A stretch of DNA of 27,458 nucleotides from positions 1 to 27,458 of IMG/VR virus record IMGVR_UViG_3300042197_004934; one strand, given 5' to 3'. This DNA is from a virus. Position numbers and translations under genes: made by a program. Below the pieces are notes generated by a model. It saw only the letters and a list, made by a program, of their open reading frames with translations, was not told the origin of the DNA and did not search any database. Shown here piece by piece: positions 7,394-15,091 of the stretch. Each line of letters opens with the position of its first letter. Position 1 is the first letter of the stretch.

Positions 7394-9214
7394 ATGAGAA
7401 GAAGACTCATTAAGCAAGATGCCTTTGATAAAATCGTAAACGAATCTGTTTCCGCAGTTAAACGTGAACTTGTTGCAGCAGAGCCGATTTTGGCAAAAGC
7501 AGTGGATAAAACCTATCTTCGTCTGAAATCATTCACAGAATCAACAGTTCTCTACGAATCTGCCGAGGACACTTTTGTGCATGCTGGATATGAAGTTAAA
7601 AATGGACAACTTACCTTCAACAACGTAGAAGAATTAGTCGTTGACGAAGAATCACAAAAAGAAAAACGTAAAACAACGCTCTCAGAGATGATCGACGCTG
7701 TTTTAATTGATAACAACGATAAAGCCAATGAATTGTTTGATAATTATGTCGGCATGATACGTTGGAATGAAGCCAAGAAAAAAGAAGAAGATTCCGAAGA
7801 TGAAGATGAAGATATGCCAGCTTTCTTGAAAAAGAAAAGCAAAAAAGAAAAGAAATTACCAGCTTTCTTGAAAAATAAAAAGAAGAAAGCAAGCAAAAAA
7901 CATGACGAAGAAGAGAAAAAAGAAATCGTCAAGAAAATCAAAAAATCCGATAAAGATCTTGCAGAAGCCTATGTTACTTCTCAAAATGTTTTAGAGTATG
8001 TTGAGTTTATGAAGGTTGGCCCAAGTCTCGCAGAATCAACTGTTAAAACCGACGAGAATGGTAACCTTACCAACATCAAGATCCCAACCAGTAAGGTTCG
8101 TAACGAAAACAGAATGTTACGAAGTGATTGGAAGGGTTTAAATGCAAAAGTTGCTGAAACCAGAAACAAAGTTGCTGGCCTTGTTGAAAATCAAGAATTT
8201 TGCAAAGCAGTTGCTGTGTTGAAGAGGCAAAATGCTTTTGCTGATGCACAAGGACTTGAGGAGGCTTTGGAGGTTGTTGTTCAGCAATATCCAGAAGTTC
8301 TTTACGCAACCCAATCCGAATTAGCCGAAGTTGTGAAAGAGGCCCTAGAAGTCGTTGGTGCCACAAATTTTGATGACAAGGTTTGCGAGTTCATGGCCGA
8401 AGGCATCTTGAGAAAAGCACACGATGCCTACTCTGAAAAGGTTTCCCAAGTACTACACCTTGCCTCTGCAAACAAAGTAGAAGAAGGTGTTGATCCTTAC
8501 TCTTTCTTCCAATCTGTGGTCGAGAAATTCTACCCATCATTGGATGAAAAATTTGGATTGGAACGCAAAGTTTTTAGCGATCTCTATGAATCACTTGAAG
8601 TTGTTTACAAGAAAGCCGAACGCAAAGGCGTCAAATCGGTCATGAATGAAACTGCATCTTATCTCAACGATCTGGCTGCTGTTTTAAACAACGAAGTTAA
8701 ACCCACTTTAGAAATCGCTGAGGAAACAGCCGAGTATCTTGCTTTGCTAATCGAAACCAATCTCGAATCAGGAATTTGGGTTGTTTCTAACAAACCACAC
8801 GAAACTCTTAATGGAGATCATCCAGAGATGAGCAAAAAGGCTGCTCATGGATATGCTCCATCAAAAGACTTCTCTGGCGATTACGGCGATCCTCTCCCCG
8901 CAGTAGGATCAGATGATATGCGTTACAAGGGTGGCAAACACTCAAAAGAAATGAGAAATAAAGGCATGGGTCAAGAAGGCGGAAACGATGTTTTCCCAAG
9001 CCTTAAGAACCCTTATGTGCCAACTCCTTTCGGAACTTACACCATGAAAGGTGAAAAAGGAGTTGATAAAGATAAAGGCGACTTGCTGAGCGGATCCAAA
9101 GACACTTTCCCAAACCTGAAAAACCCTTACGTACCAAAAGAAGAGGTTGGAACAGGCGGAAAAGGTTACAAAATGAATCACGGCAAAGAAAAGGATTTAG
9201 TTGTTGACAAATAA
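7394..9214 (+). CDS. Probable prohead core / internal head protein, 606 aa
   Basis: I do not recognise the family. It sits between portal and prohead protease, where T4 has core genes 67 and 68, and leads the operon to the capsid gene, so a prohead core or internal head role is inferred. RBS GAGGAG is at 7381-7386. The N-terminal third ends in an acidic run (EEDSEDEDEDM, about 131-141) and a strongly basic 14-residue duplication, PAFLKKKSKKEKK then PAFLKNKKKK. The middle (about 190-470) is long and helical. The C-terminus has two copies of FP(S/N)LKNPYVP in a Gly/Lys-rich tail. The alternating acid and basic blocks suit DNA- or scaffold-contacting core proteins. Confidence 0.75.
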   Translation: MRRRLIKQDAFDKIVNESVSAVKRELVAAEPILAKAVDKTYLRLKSFTESTVLYESAEDTFVHAGYEVKNGQLTFNNVEELVVDEESQKEKRKTTLSEMIDAVLIDNNDKANELFDNYVGMIRWNEAKKKEEDSEDEDEDMPAFLKKKSKKEKKLPAFLKNKKKKASKKHDEEEKKEIVKKIKKSDKDLAEAYVTSQNVLEYVEFMKVGPSLAESTVKTDENGNLTNIKIPTSKVRNENRMLRSDWKGLNAKVAETRNKVAGLVENQEFCKAVAVLKRQNAFADAQGLEEALEVVVQQYPEVLYATQSELAEVVKEALEVVGATNFDDKVCEFMAEGILRKAHDAYSEKVSQVLHLASANKVEEGVDPYSFFQSVVEKFYPSLDEKFGLERKVFSDLYESLEVVYKKAERKGVKSVMNETASYLNDLAAVLNNEVKPTLEIAEETAEYLALLIETNLESGIWVVSNKPHETLNGDHPEMSKKAAHGYAPSKDFSGDYGDPLPAVGSDDMRYKGGKHSKEMRNKGMGQEGGNDVFPSLKNPYVPTPFGTYTMKGEKGVDKDKGDLLSGSKDTFPNLKNPYVPKEEVGTGGKGYKMNHGKEKDLVVDK

Positions 9215-9233
9215 TAATTAAGGAGCAGACACA

Positions 9234-9929
9234 ATGGATCAGATGTTACTCATCGATTGCTGTGCTAGCTCTGGATTCGAACTACAACTTAGTGAGTCCG
9301 CTATGAAAGGTGGACTCACTAAATTTCGTGGCAAGTTCCAAGAGGCTGAAGCAGTAAATAAAAATAAAAGAATGTACCCTTTTGATGTGCTAAGTGAAAA
9401 CATTGGCCGTCTTCAAGAGGCAATAGATGATCGTAGACTTGTTGGTGAGTTAGATCACCCAACAGACTCTATCATACATTTCGCAAATACATCTCACGTA
9501 GTTACCAAACTATGGTGGGAAGGAAACGTTCTCATGGGCGAGGGCGAAATCCTAAACACACCGTCTGGTATGATTTTGAAAAGTCTTATTGATGGCGGCG
9601 TTAAAGTTGGTATCAGTTCAAGGGGAGTTGGTAATGGAAAGGTGAACGAAGATGGCATTCTTGTCATCGGTGAAAGTTACAAACTTATCACATTCGATGC
9701 CGTTGCAGATCCCAGCACTTTTGCTGCATTCCAAGAAAAAGTCGTTGCTAAAGGTGAGAGTTTTAATCCTCAAGTTAAAGAGCAAATTCGTAATTCACAA
9801 CAAAAATCAAAAATTGCTATGAAAAATGAAAGCTCCGGCATACATAATGTTAACAAAGAGGTATTGATCGCTTACTTAAGCGGCTTTGTAAAATCTCAAA
9901 CACAAGAAATTAAGTCGAGGTTAGGCTAA
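9234..9929 (+). CDS. Prohead protease (T4 gp21-like)
   Basis: Serine protease that matures the prohead by cutting scaffold, internal proteins and capsid protein after (L/I)-x-E in T4. The 231 residues (T4 gp21: 212) show KRMYPFDVL (about 45-53), catalytic His75 in GELDHP, the serine motif GISSRG (126-131; S128 or S129) and FDAVADPS with D155/D159. This is the order H, S, D of the T4 prohead protease family. AAGGAG precedes the ATG. The stop TAA overlaps the scaffold ATG by one base, coupling protease and scaffold translation. The C-terminal 50 residues are basic and probably a removable propeptide. Confidence 0.94.
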   Translation: MDQMLLIDCCASSGFELQLSESAMKGGLTKFRGKFQEAEAVNKNKRMYPFDVLSENIGRLQEAIDDRRLVGELDHPTDSIIHFANTSHVVTKLWWEGNVLMGEGEILNTPSGMILKSLIDGGVKVGISSRGVGNGKVNEDGILVIGESYKLITFDAVADPSTFAAFQEKVVAKGESFNPQVKEQIRNSQQKSKIAMKNESSGIHNVNKEVLIAYLSGFVKSQTQEIKSRLG

Positions 9930-10825
9930 TGGATAAAATTACTGAAGCATTGAAGAGCATCCTTCCTGCTGAGCATGTCAATGAGGTTGCCAAAGCCGTC
10001 GAAGAAATGATGGCTGAAAACGTCGCTGCACTTGAAGCGGAGTTCCAATCCAAATTGGACGAGGCTTATGAGCAACTTACTGAAGAGCGTAAATCTGATG
10101 AAGCCATTGCTGAAAATGGTTATCAACAAGCTTATGACATGATTCAGTCTTTGATGGCTCGTTTGGATGAACAACGTGAAGAATTCGAAACAGCGTTAGA
10201 AGAAGGCTTTGAAGAAGCCTATGGCGAACTACAAAAAGAAAAAGGTCGCAATGAAAATCTTGAAGTAGAAATATATGAAGAAGCCGATAAGAAACTTCAA
10301 GAAATGAAGAGCATGATGGTTGACAAACTCGATCAATTCTTGTCACTACAAGAACAAGAAATGTACGAGTCGGCCAAACGTGATGTTCTCAGCGATCCAA
10401 GCATACTTGAACAAAGAGTTGCAGTTGAGAAGATGGCTGAAGTCCTCGCTGATTATATCGGTGACGACACTATCAACAATGTAACATCGGCCAAACTTGA
10501 AGAAATGCAAAAACAACTTGAAGCCCTTAAAGGTCAAATGAGAATTATTGAAGCCAAAAACGTTCGTCTTGCTACTCAAAACAACAAGTTGACCGAGCAA
10601 GTCCGTGAGGCTCATGAAGTGATTACCGAGGCTGCAAAAGCCGAGAAAACGAATAGATTGAATAAGAAAGAGAATGCAAGTGGGCGTGGACAAAGAGTTG
10701 TGAACGAGCAAATCATTAGTGAATTTGCTGCTCCAACTAACAAATCGGAAAAAGAGACTGACCTGCGTGAGGGTCATGATCCTTTAGCCGATCTTCTGGT
10801 TCTTTCAGGTCTTGAACAAACTTGA
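9929..10825 (+). CDS. Prohead scaffold / core protein (T4 gp22-like)
   Basis: Assembly core around which the capsid forms and which the protease then degrades. The 298 residues (T4 gp22: 269) are acidic and helical with extended coiled coil. Typical of the family are EEADKKLQEMKSMMVDKLDQFL (about 115-137, matched in pattern) followed by AKRDVLSDPS. Two GY/GF-x-x-AY repeats occur 29 residues apart (ENGYQQAYD at 62-70, EEGFEEAYGE at 91-100). A Ser/Gly/Arg linker (about 248-255) precedes a short C-terminal segment ending PLADLLVLSGLEQT. The start overlaps the protease stop. Many L-x-E tripeptides offer cleavage sites. Confidence 0.92.
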   Translation: MDKITEALKSILPAEHVNEVAKAVEEMMAENVAALEAEFQSKLDEAYEQLTEERKSDEAIAENGYQQAYDMIQSLMARLDEQREEFETALEEGFEEAYGELQKEKGRNENLEVEIYEEADKKLQEMKSMMVDKLDQFLSLQEQEMYESAKRDVLSDPSILEQRVAVEKMAEVLADYIGDDTINNVTSAKLEEMQKQLEALKGQMRIIEAKNVRLATQNNKLTEQVREAHEVITEAAKAEKTNRLNKKENASGRGQRVVNEQIISEFAAPTNKSEKETDLREGHDPLADLLVLSGLEQT

Positions 10826-10870
10826 TACCAAAAATTACATCGAACTCATTAGAAAGAGGGATTAAATATT

Positions 10871-12316
10871 ATGAACGCACGTTTCCTCAACGAAGCACGT
10901 GAGATCGAGACCAGATGGTCCAAGCCTCTTCGTAACGGCAAGTCGATGCTTGACGGCATCACCGACCGCTACGAGAGAGCTTCTGCCGCTGTTCTTCTCG
11001 AAAATCAACGTCTTATGAACGAAGCTATGACCGACACCGGTGACATTTCGCAATTCAAAAGAATTTCGATACCACTCGTCCGTCGTATCTATCCACAATT
11101 GATCGCCAACAAAATCGTTTCGGTCCAACCATTACTTGGCCCAACCGGTTTGGTCTACTATCTCCGTTTTAGATACTCTTCAAACAAGGGTGCTATGCGT
11201 GGTGCTGACCTCAATAGCGGCTATCCAAGCGACGACGCAACATCGTTACAACAACTTGCTAGCGGTGATGGCAATTTAGATATCTTCTACACACATCAAT
11301 TTGTTCAAAATGAAACAAGTTCGACTGATGCTGGCGGAGATACAACTTCGGTGTACGCTCCACTTGAGCACACCCCAGTTCTTGCCGGAACCTTGACTGG
11401 CACCGTTTATGACGGCACAATTGCTGTTCAAACATTTGTTGTTGCTGAGAATGGAACTTTCACCTTCACCGACATCGGTACTCCTGCTGCCAAAGCAACT
11501 GGCGGTACTGTTGATCTCGTGACCGGCGAAATGACCCTTACTTGGAACAGCGATCCAGGTGCTAACAGTGTTGTTATGTCGTATGAATACAACATGGAAT
11601 GCAACCAAGATTTGCCAGAAGTGAATCTCGTCGTGGAAAGCGAAGAAATCGCTGCCAAGACCCGTAAACTGAAGGCTGCTTGGAGCTATGAGGCTCAACA
11701 AGACCTCCGCTCACAGCATAACCTCGACGCCGAGGCTGAACTCACTGCCGTTTTGGCACAAGAGATCAATCTCGAAATCGACCGAGAAGTGCTCACGGAT
11801 TTGCGTAACAACGCAGGTACGGTTGCTGTGTGGGATTTCAATACTGCTCTCGGTGACACCATCAAAGAGAAGTATGAATCACTCTACGTGAAGGTTGTTG
11901 AAGTCAGCAACGTTGTGCATCGTAAGACACTTCGTGGTGGCTGCAACTGGCTCGTGACTTCACCTGAAGTTGCATCAGTTTTCGAAACTGCTACAGCCGG
12001 TTTTGCACCAGCACCAAGTGAGACTTTCACAAGTTCACTCGGCATCCAATATGTTGGCACAATCAACAATCGTTGGAGACTGTATAAGGATCCATTGTTC
12101 CCACAAGGTCAAATCCTCATGGGCTACAAGGGCGACAGCTACATGGACAGCGGATACTTCTACTGCCCATACGTGCCACTCACCCAGACCCCAGTCGTAC
12201 TCGACCCAGAATCCTTCTGCCCACGCAAGGGAATCCTGACTCGATACGGAAAGAAATTATTGAGGGAAGGGGCAAAATTTTATGCCAGAATGTCCATCGC
12301 CAACTTTATCGTTTGA
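10871..12316 (+). CDS. Major capsid protein (T4 gp23-like)
   Basis: Forms the capsid hexamers. The 481 residues (T4 gp23: 521) carry the family core LVRRIYPQLIANKIVSVQPL and TGLVYYLRFRYS (about 75-105), WSYEAQQDLRSQHNLDAEAEL, GGCNWLVTSPEV and the C-terminal KDPLFPQGQILMGYKGDS. The N-terminus (MNARFLNEAREIE) should be removed at maturation, probably after LLE44 or MNE51. A beta-rich segment (about 167-240) rich in Thr, Gly and Val looks like an inserted surface domain. AAAGAGGG precedes the ATG. The codons are C-rich (CTC, ATC, TTC, AAC) compared with the AT-rich neighbours, as expected of a very highly expressed gene. A strong terminator follows. Confidence 0.96.
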   Translation: MNARFLNEAREIETRWSKPLRNGKSMLDGITDRYERASAAVLLENQRLMNEAMTDTGDISQFKRISIPLVRRIYPQLIANKIVSVQPLLGPTGLVYYLRFRYSSNKGAMRGADLNSGYPSDDATSLQQLASGDGNLDIFYTHQFVQNETSSTDAGGDTTSVYAPLEHTPVLAGTLTGTVYDGTIAVQTFVVAENGTFTFTDIGTPAAKATGGTVDLVTGEMTLTWNSDPGANSVVMSYEYNMECNQDLPEVNLVVESEEIAAKTRKLKAAWSYEAQQDLRSQHNLDAEAELTAVLAQEINLEIDREVLTDLRNNAGTVAVWDFNTALGDTIKEKYESLYVKVVEVSNVVHRKTLRGGCNWLVTSPEVASVFETATAGFAPAPSETFTSSLGIQYVGTINNRWRLYKDPLFPQGQILMGYKGDSYMDSGYFYCPYVPLTQTPVVLDPESFCPRKGILTRYGKKLLREGAKFYARMSIANFIV

Positions 12317-12360
12317 TAAATTTGACGTTCGCATTGCAGCATAAAACTCAATGTAAAATT

Positions 12361-12395
12361 GAAACCGCATGGGGAACCATGCGGTTTCTTTTTTA
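12361..12395 (+). terminator. Rho-independent terminator after the capsid gene
   Basis: A perfect 12-bp stem (gaaaccgcatgg / ccatgcggtttc), four-base loop ggaa, and a run of T residues. It closes the head-assembly operon 45 bases after the capsid stop. Confidence 0.93.
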
Positions 12396-12424
12396 TACCT
12401 ATTGCAAAATTTGCAGTTCTTTAC

Positions 12425-12438
12425 TATGCTTAAGCATA
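12425..12438 (+). promoter_or_regulatory. 14-bp perfect palindrome beside the RBS of the HNH gene
   Basis: TATGCTTAAGCATA is directly followed by the Shine-Dalgarno AGGAG and the HNH ATG at 12452. It could be an operator bound by a dimer, or an RNA hairpin beside the ribosome site. Nothing in the sequence decides between these. Confidence 0.4.
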
Positions 12439-12451
12439 AGGAGAATTAAGC

Positions 12452-13435
12452 ATGGCAAACAAACTAACACAATCACAAGTCGAACAAGAGTTTCAGGTCA
12501 AGGGCTGTCAGCTTTTATCGGAGTATCAAGGCAATCAAAAATCAATGAAGTATAGGTGTAGTTGCGGTGAAGTGGCACAAACAAGCCTTATAGGGTTTCG
12601 TAATAGCAAGGGCTGCTACAAGTGTTCTGCCGTCAGTGCCGGAAGAAGATTTTCATATGATCAAGTAAAACAGTATTTTAAAGATAATGGTTGTGAATTA
12701 CTTGATTCTAATTATTTAAACAATGAACAAATATTAAACTATAGATGTTTATGTGGCCATATATCTAAAATCAGATTTAGAGATTTTAAAAATGGTAGAC
12801 GATGTTTGAATTGTAGAGCCAAAAAACACTCAGAAAGTTTCCGTACCTCAGATTTGGATCTTAGTACATTTTGCAACAAACATGGTTGCAGTTTGATTCG
12901 CTCTTGGATTCAATGTAAAAGAACTAGAATTGAATACATCTGTAGTTGTGGCAACCAAGCCGAGGCTTATTGGTCTAATTTTACAAGGTTTCCTAATTGC
13001 TGGGAGTGCGGCAAGAAAAAGAAGTCTGGGGCTAACTGTTATATGTATGACCCGGATCGTGACGCAGTTAAGATGCGTAAGCGATTTCGTAAAATGTGTG
13101 GCCAGTTTATTCACCGGTATATGCGGGCCACTTGTGAAAAGAAAACCCGTTATACACATGAATTATTAGGCTACACACCTCAGCAACTTCAGGATCATAT
13201 TCTTAATCATCCCGATATGAATTTATGTGAAGGAAAAGAATGGCATGTAGATCATTATTTTCCGATTCAGGCTTTTTTAGATGCTGGAATCTATGATCTT
13301 AAAATAATTAATTGTTTGCCAAACTTAAGACCAATTCCGGGTCCAGAGAATTTATCAAAGGCCGACAAATATGACGAGGAAGAATTTAAAAAATGGTTAA
13401 AGTTACTAAGTTATTCAAATTGTAGCATAAATTAG
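12452..13435 (+). CDS. HNH homing endonuclease with three zinc-finger repeats
   Basis: A free-standing endonuclease behind the capsid gene, a usual spot for T4-type homing genes. Residues 1-195 hold three similar units with the pattern G-C-x-L...Y-x-C-x-CG...F...C-x-x-C: CSCG..CYKC, CLCG..CLNC and CSCG..CWEC. These are treble-clef-like zinc fingers and the likely DNA-recognition part. The C-terminus is an HNH nuclease: WHVDHYFPIQAF with H265 and H268, NCLPNLRPI and PENLSKADKY, the D-H...N...N-x-x-K order. AAGGAG precedes the ATG. The terminator upstream separates it from the capsid operon, so it must have its own promoter. Length 327. Confidence 0.88.
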   Translation: MANKLTQSQVEQEFQVKGCQLLSEYQGNQKSMKYRCSCGEVAQTSLIGFRNSKGCYKCSAVSAGRRFSYDQVKQYFKDNGCELLDSNYLNNEQILNYRCLCGHISKIRFRDFKNGRRCLNCRAKKHSESFRTSDLDLSTFCNKHGCSLIRSWIQCKRTRIEYICSCGNQAEAYWSNFTRFPNCWECGKKKKSGANCYMYDPDRDAVKMRKRFRKMCGQFIHRYMRATCEKKTRYTHELLGYTPQQLQDHILNHPDMNLCEGKEWHVDHYFPIQAFLDAGIYDLKIINCLPNLRPIPGPENLSKADKYDEEEFKKWLKLLSYSNCSIN

Positions 13436-13547
13436 TAACTTTTAAGTTACTAAAACTATACCATTTATTTTTATTTTGTCAATACCACATTTTTGCTCCT
13501 CAATATTGATGTTTAAGACGATATTGAGTACAATGCCCTTAACGAGA

Positions 13548-13555
13548 CATAAATA
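13548..13555 (+). promoter_or_regulatory. Late promoter-like octamer abutting a start codon
   Basis: CATAAATA ends five bases before the A of the ATG at 13560, which has no Shine-Dalgarno. At T4-like spacing transcription would begin at about the start codon, so the mRNA would be nearly leaderless. Confidence 0.35.
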
Positions 13556-13559
13556 AGAC

Positions 13560-15056
13560 ATGAGCAATATAATAATTCTAGAAAAAATACCCGAACCGAA
13601 ATGGATCGCTGAGACATTAAAAAAAGAAAGAGAAGTTGATCCTGAGACTTTCATATTCTTTAAACATGAATGGAATAAAAGATCAGAGCAGATTGTTTCT
13701 CATGTAAATTCTTATTCCCAAGAGCAAAATAAAGTTTATGCTCGAAAATGTGTGGTTAAACAAATAAATCTAAAACTCCACCGGGAGTTTTGTGATTTGT
13801 ATCATATACAAGGTTCAAACAAACTATCCATTGTTTCATTTGGAATATTTTTAAAGGATGAATTGTTGGGCGTGTTGTCTTTAGGCAGACACAACCGAGA
13901 TAGTAAAGCGACCGTTTTAGATCGTTTGTGCTTTAAATCTGGGGTTAGGGTGGTTGGCGGTGCTAGTAAAATGTTTACCAGAGCCAAAGAATGGGCATTG
14001 GAAAAAGGAATATGCTCCATAATAAGCTTTAGCGACGAGCGGATGAGTACTGGTGGCATATATGAGAAATTAAACTTTTCTTTAGATTGCATATTGCCGC
14101 CTGATTATGTTTATTTAAAAGAAGATAATATAAACGTATTTCATAGCAAACAAAGCCAATGTAAAAAGTTCACAGGCTGTCCTTCTGACATAACGGAACG
14201 GAATTGGGCCAAACGCAAAGGGTTGGTTCAGGTTTTTGATGCCGGTAAAAAACGATGGATCTACAAACTGCGTTTGGAGCGGCAAGTTCCATTAAAAAGT
14301 AGAAGGCAGGGATATTATGAGACCAAAAAAGCCAATCCAAAAATTATGTATTATCAATCTAGTTACGAACTAAAAGCAGCCGTAATTTTAGATGAAAATG
14401 AAAATGTAAAATCTTATGTAAACCAGCACACGTTCTGTGTGGATGGAAGAGAACGAATAACTGACTTTGTTGTGTACTGGAATGATGGAAGTGTTACAAT
14501 TTTAGAAATCAAACCAGTGCGTAGGCTTGAAGAATTTAAAACTCAGATAGAAGACAATAAACATTATGCAAAACAAAACGGATGGAAGTTCGAGGTTTGG
14601 ACCGAGGAAAATTTAGGCTTTAAATCTGAACATTACGCAACAAAATGGGCTGATGAGTTTATTTCGAAAATAGCCGATGTTGATTTTGTTAAAGAAAGAA
14701 AAGATAGAAATTTATCTAAGGCCAAAAAATATTATCAGTCCCGTATCGCTAACGATAAAGTCGAAGTTTATTGTGAATATTGCAAAGAAACCCACAATCC
14801 GCTTCGTTTAACTTATGATCGAAATATCGTTCGTAATGGTCGATATATTTGCGAACGAGAAGGCGGGCATATATCTGGCAGCAAACCCAAGCCGCATCTT
14901 AAAAAGATTAATCCCTACGAATCAGAGGGCAAGAAAGAATGCAAATCCTGCCACTCTGTTCTTTCACTAGATTTATTCAGTGCTGGTAAGAGTGTCTGCA
15001 AGAGTTGTAGGGCCGAGAAGTATAAAGTAAAATATAGAGACAAAAAACACTTGTAA
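13560..15056 (+). CDS. GNAT domain-TnsA-like nuclease-zinc ribbon fusion, probable homing endonuclease
   Basis: A 498-residue multidomain protein. The N-terminal part (about 75-195) looks like a GNAT/Mom-like acyltransferase: FGIFLKDELLGVLSLGR, RLCFKSGVRVVGGASKM, YEKLNFSLD. A linker with VQVFDAGKKRWIYKL follows. The centre is a PD-(D/E)XK nuclease of TnsA type: E270 in SSYELKAAV, D302 in ITDFVVYW and E316-I-K318. The C-terminus has a Cys pair CEYC and a zinc ribbon CKSC-x15-CKSC. GNAT-like plus nuclease fusions of this kind occur in phage genes regarded as mobile, and the neighbour is an HNH homing gene, so homing is the favoured role; a DNA-modification role for the GNAT part is the alternative. 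A terminator overlaps the stop. Confidence 0.8.
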   Translation: MSNIIILEKIPEPKWIAETLKKEREVDPETFIFFKHEWNKRSEQIVSHVNSYSQEQNKVYARKCVVKQINLKLHREFCDLYHIQGSNKLSIVSFGIFLKDELLGVLSLGRHNRDSKATVLDRLCFKSGVRVVGGASKMFTRAKEWALEKGICSIISFSDERMSTGGIYEKLNFSLDCILPPDYVYLKEDNINVFHSKQSQCKKFTGCPSDITERNWAKRKGLVQVFDAGKKRWIYKLRLERQVPLKSRRQGYYETKKANPKIMYYQSSYELKAAVILDENENVKSYVNQHTFCVDGRERITDFVVYWNDGSVTILEIKPVRRLEEFKTQIEDNKHYAKQNGWKFEVWTEENLGFKSEHYATKWADEFISKIADVDFVKERKDRNLSKAKKYYQSRIANDKVEVYCEYCKETHNPLRLTYDRNIVRNGRYICEREGGHISGSKPKPHLKKINPYESEGKKECKSCHSVLSLDLFSAGKSVCKSCRAEKYKVKYRDKKHL

Positions 15057-15079
15057 TTTAGATACAAGTGTTTTTTGTC
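15039..15079. terminator. Bidirectional terminator between convergent genes
   Basis: A 17-bp perfect inverted repeat (gacaaaaaacacttgta / tacaagtgttttttgtc) with a seven-base loop and T-runs on both strands. It includes the stop of the plus-strand fusion gene and lies 12 bases beyond the minus-strand helicase-like gene. Confidence 0.9.
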
Positions 15080-15091
15080 CTAAAATTACCA

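Noticed and set aside
12313-12555. 80-residue plus-strand ORF after the capsid gene
   Set aside because: It runs through the terminator hairpin and into the HNH gene in another frame.
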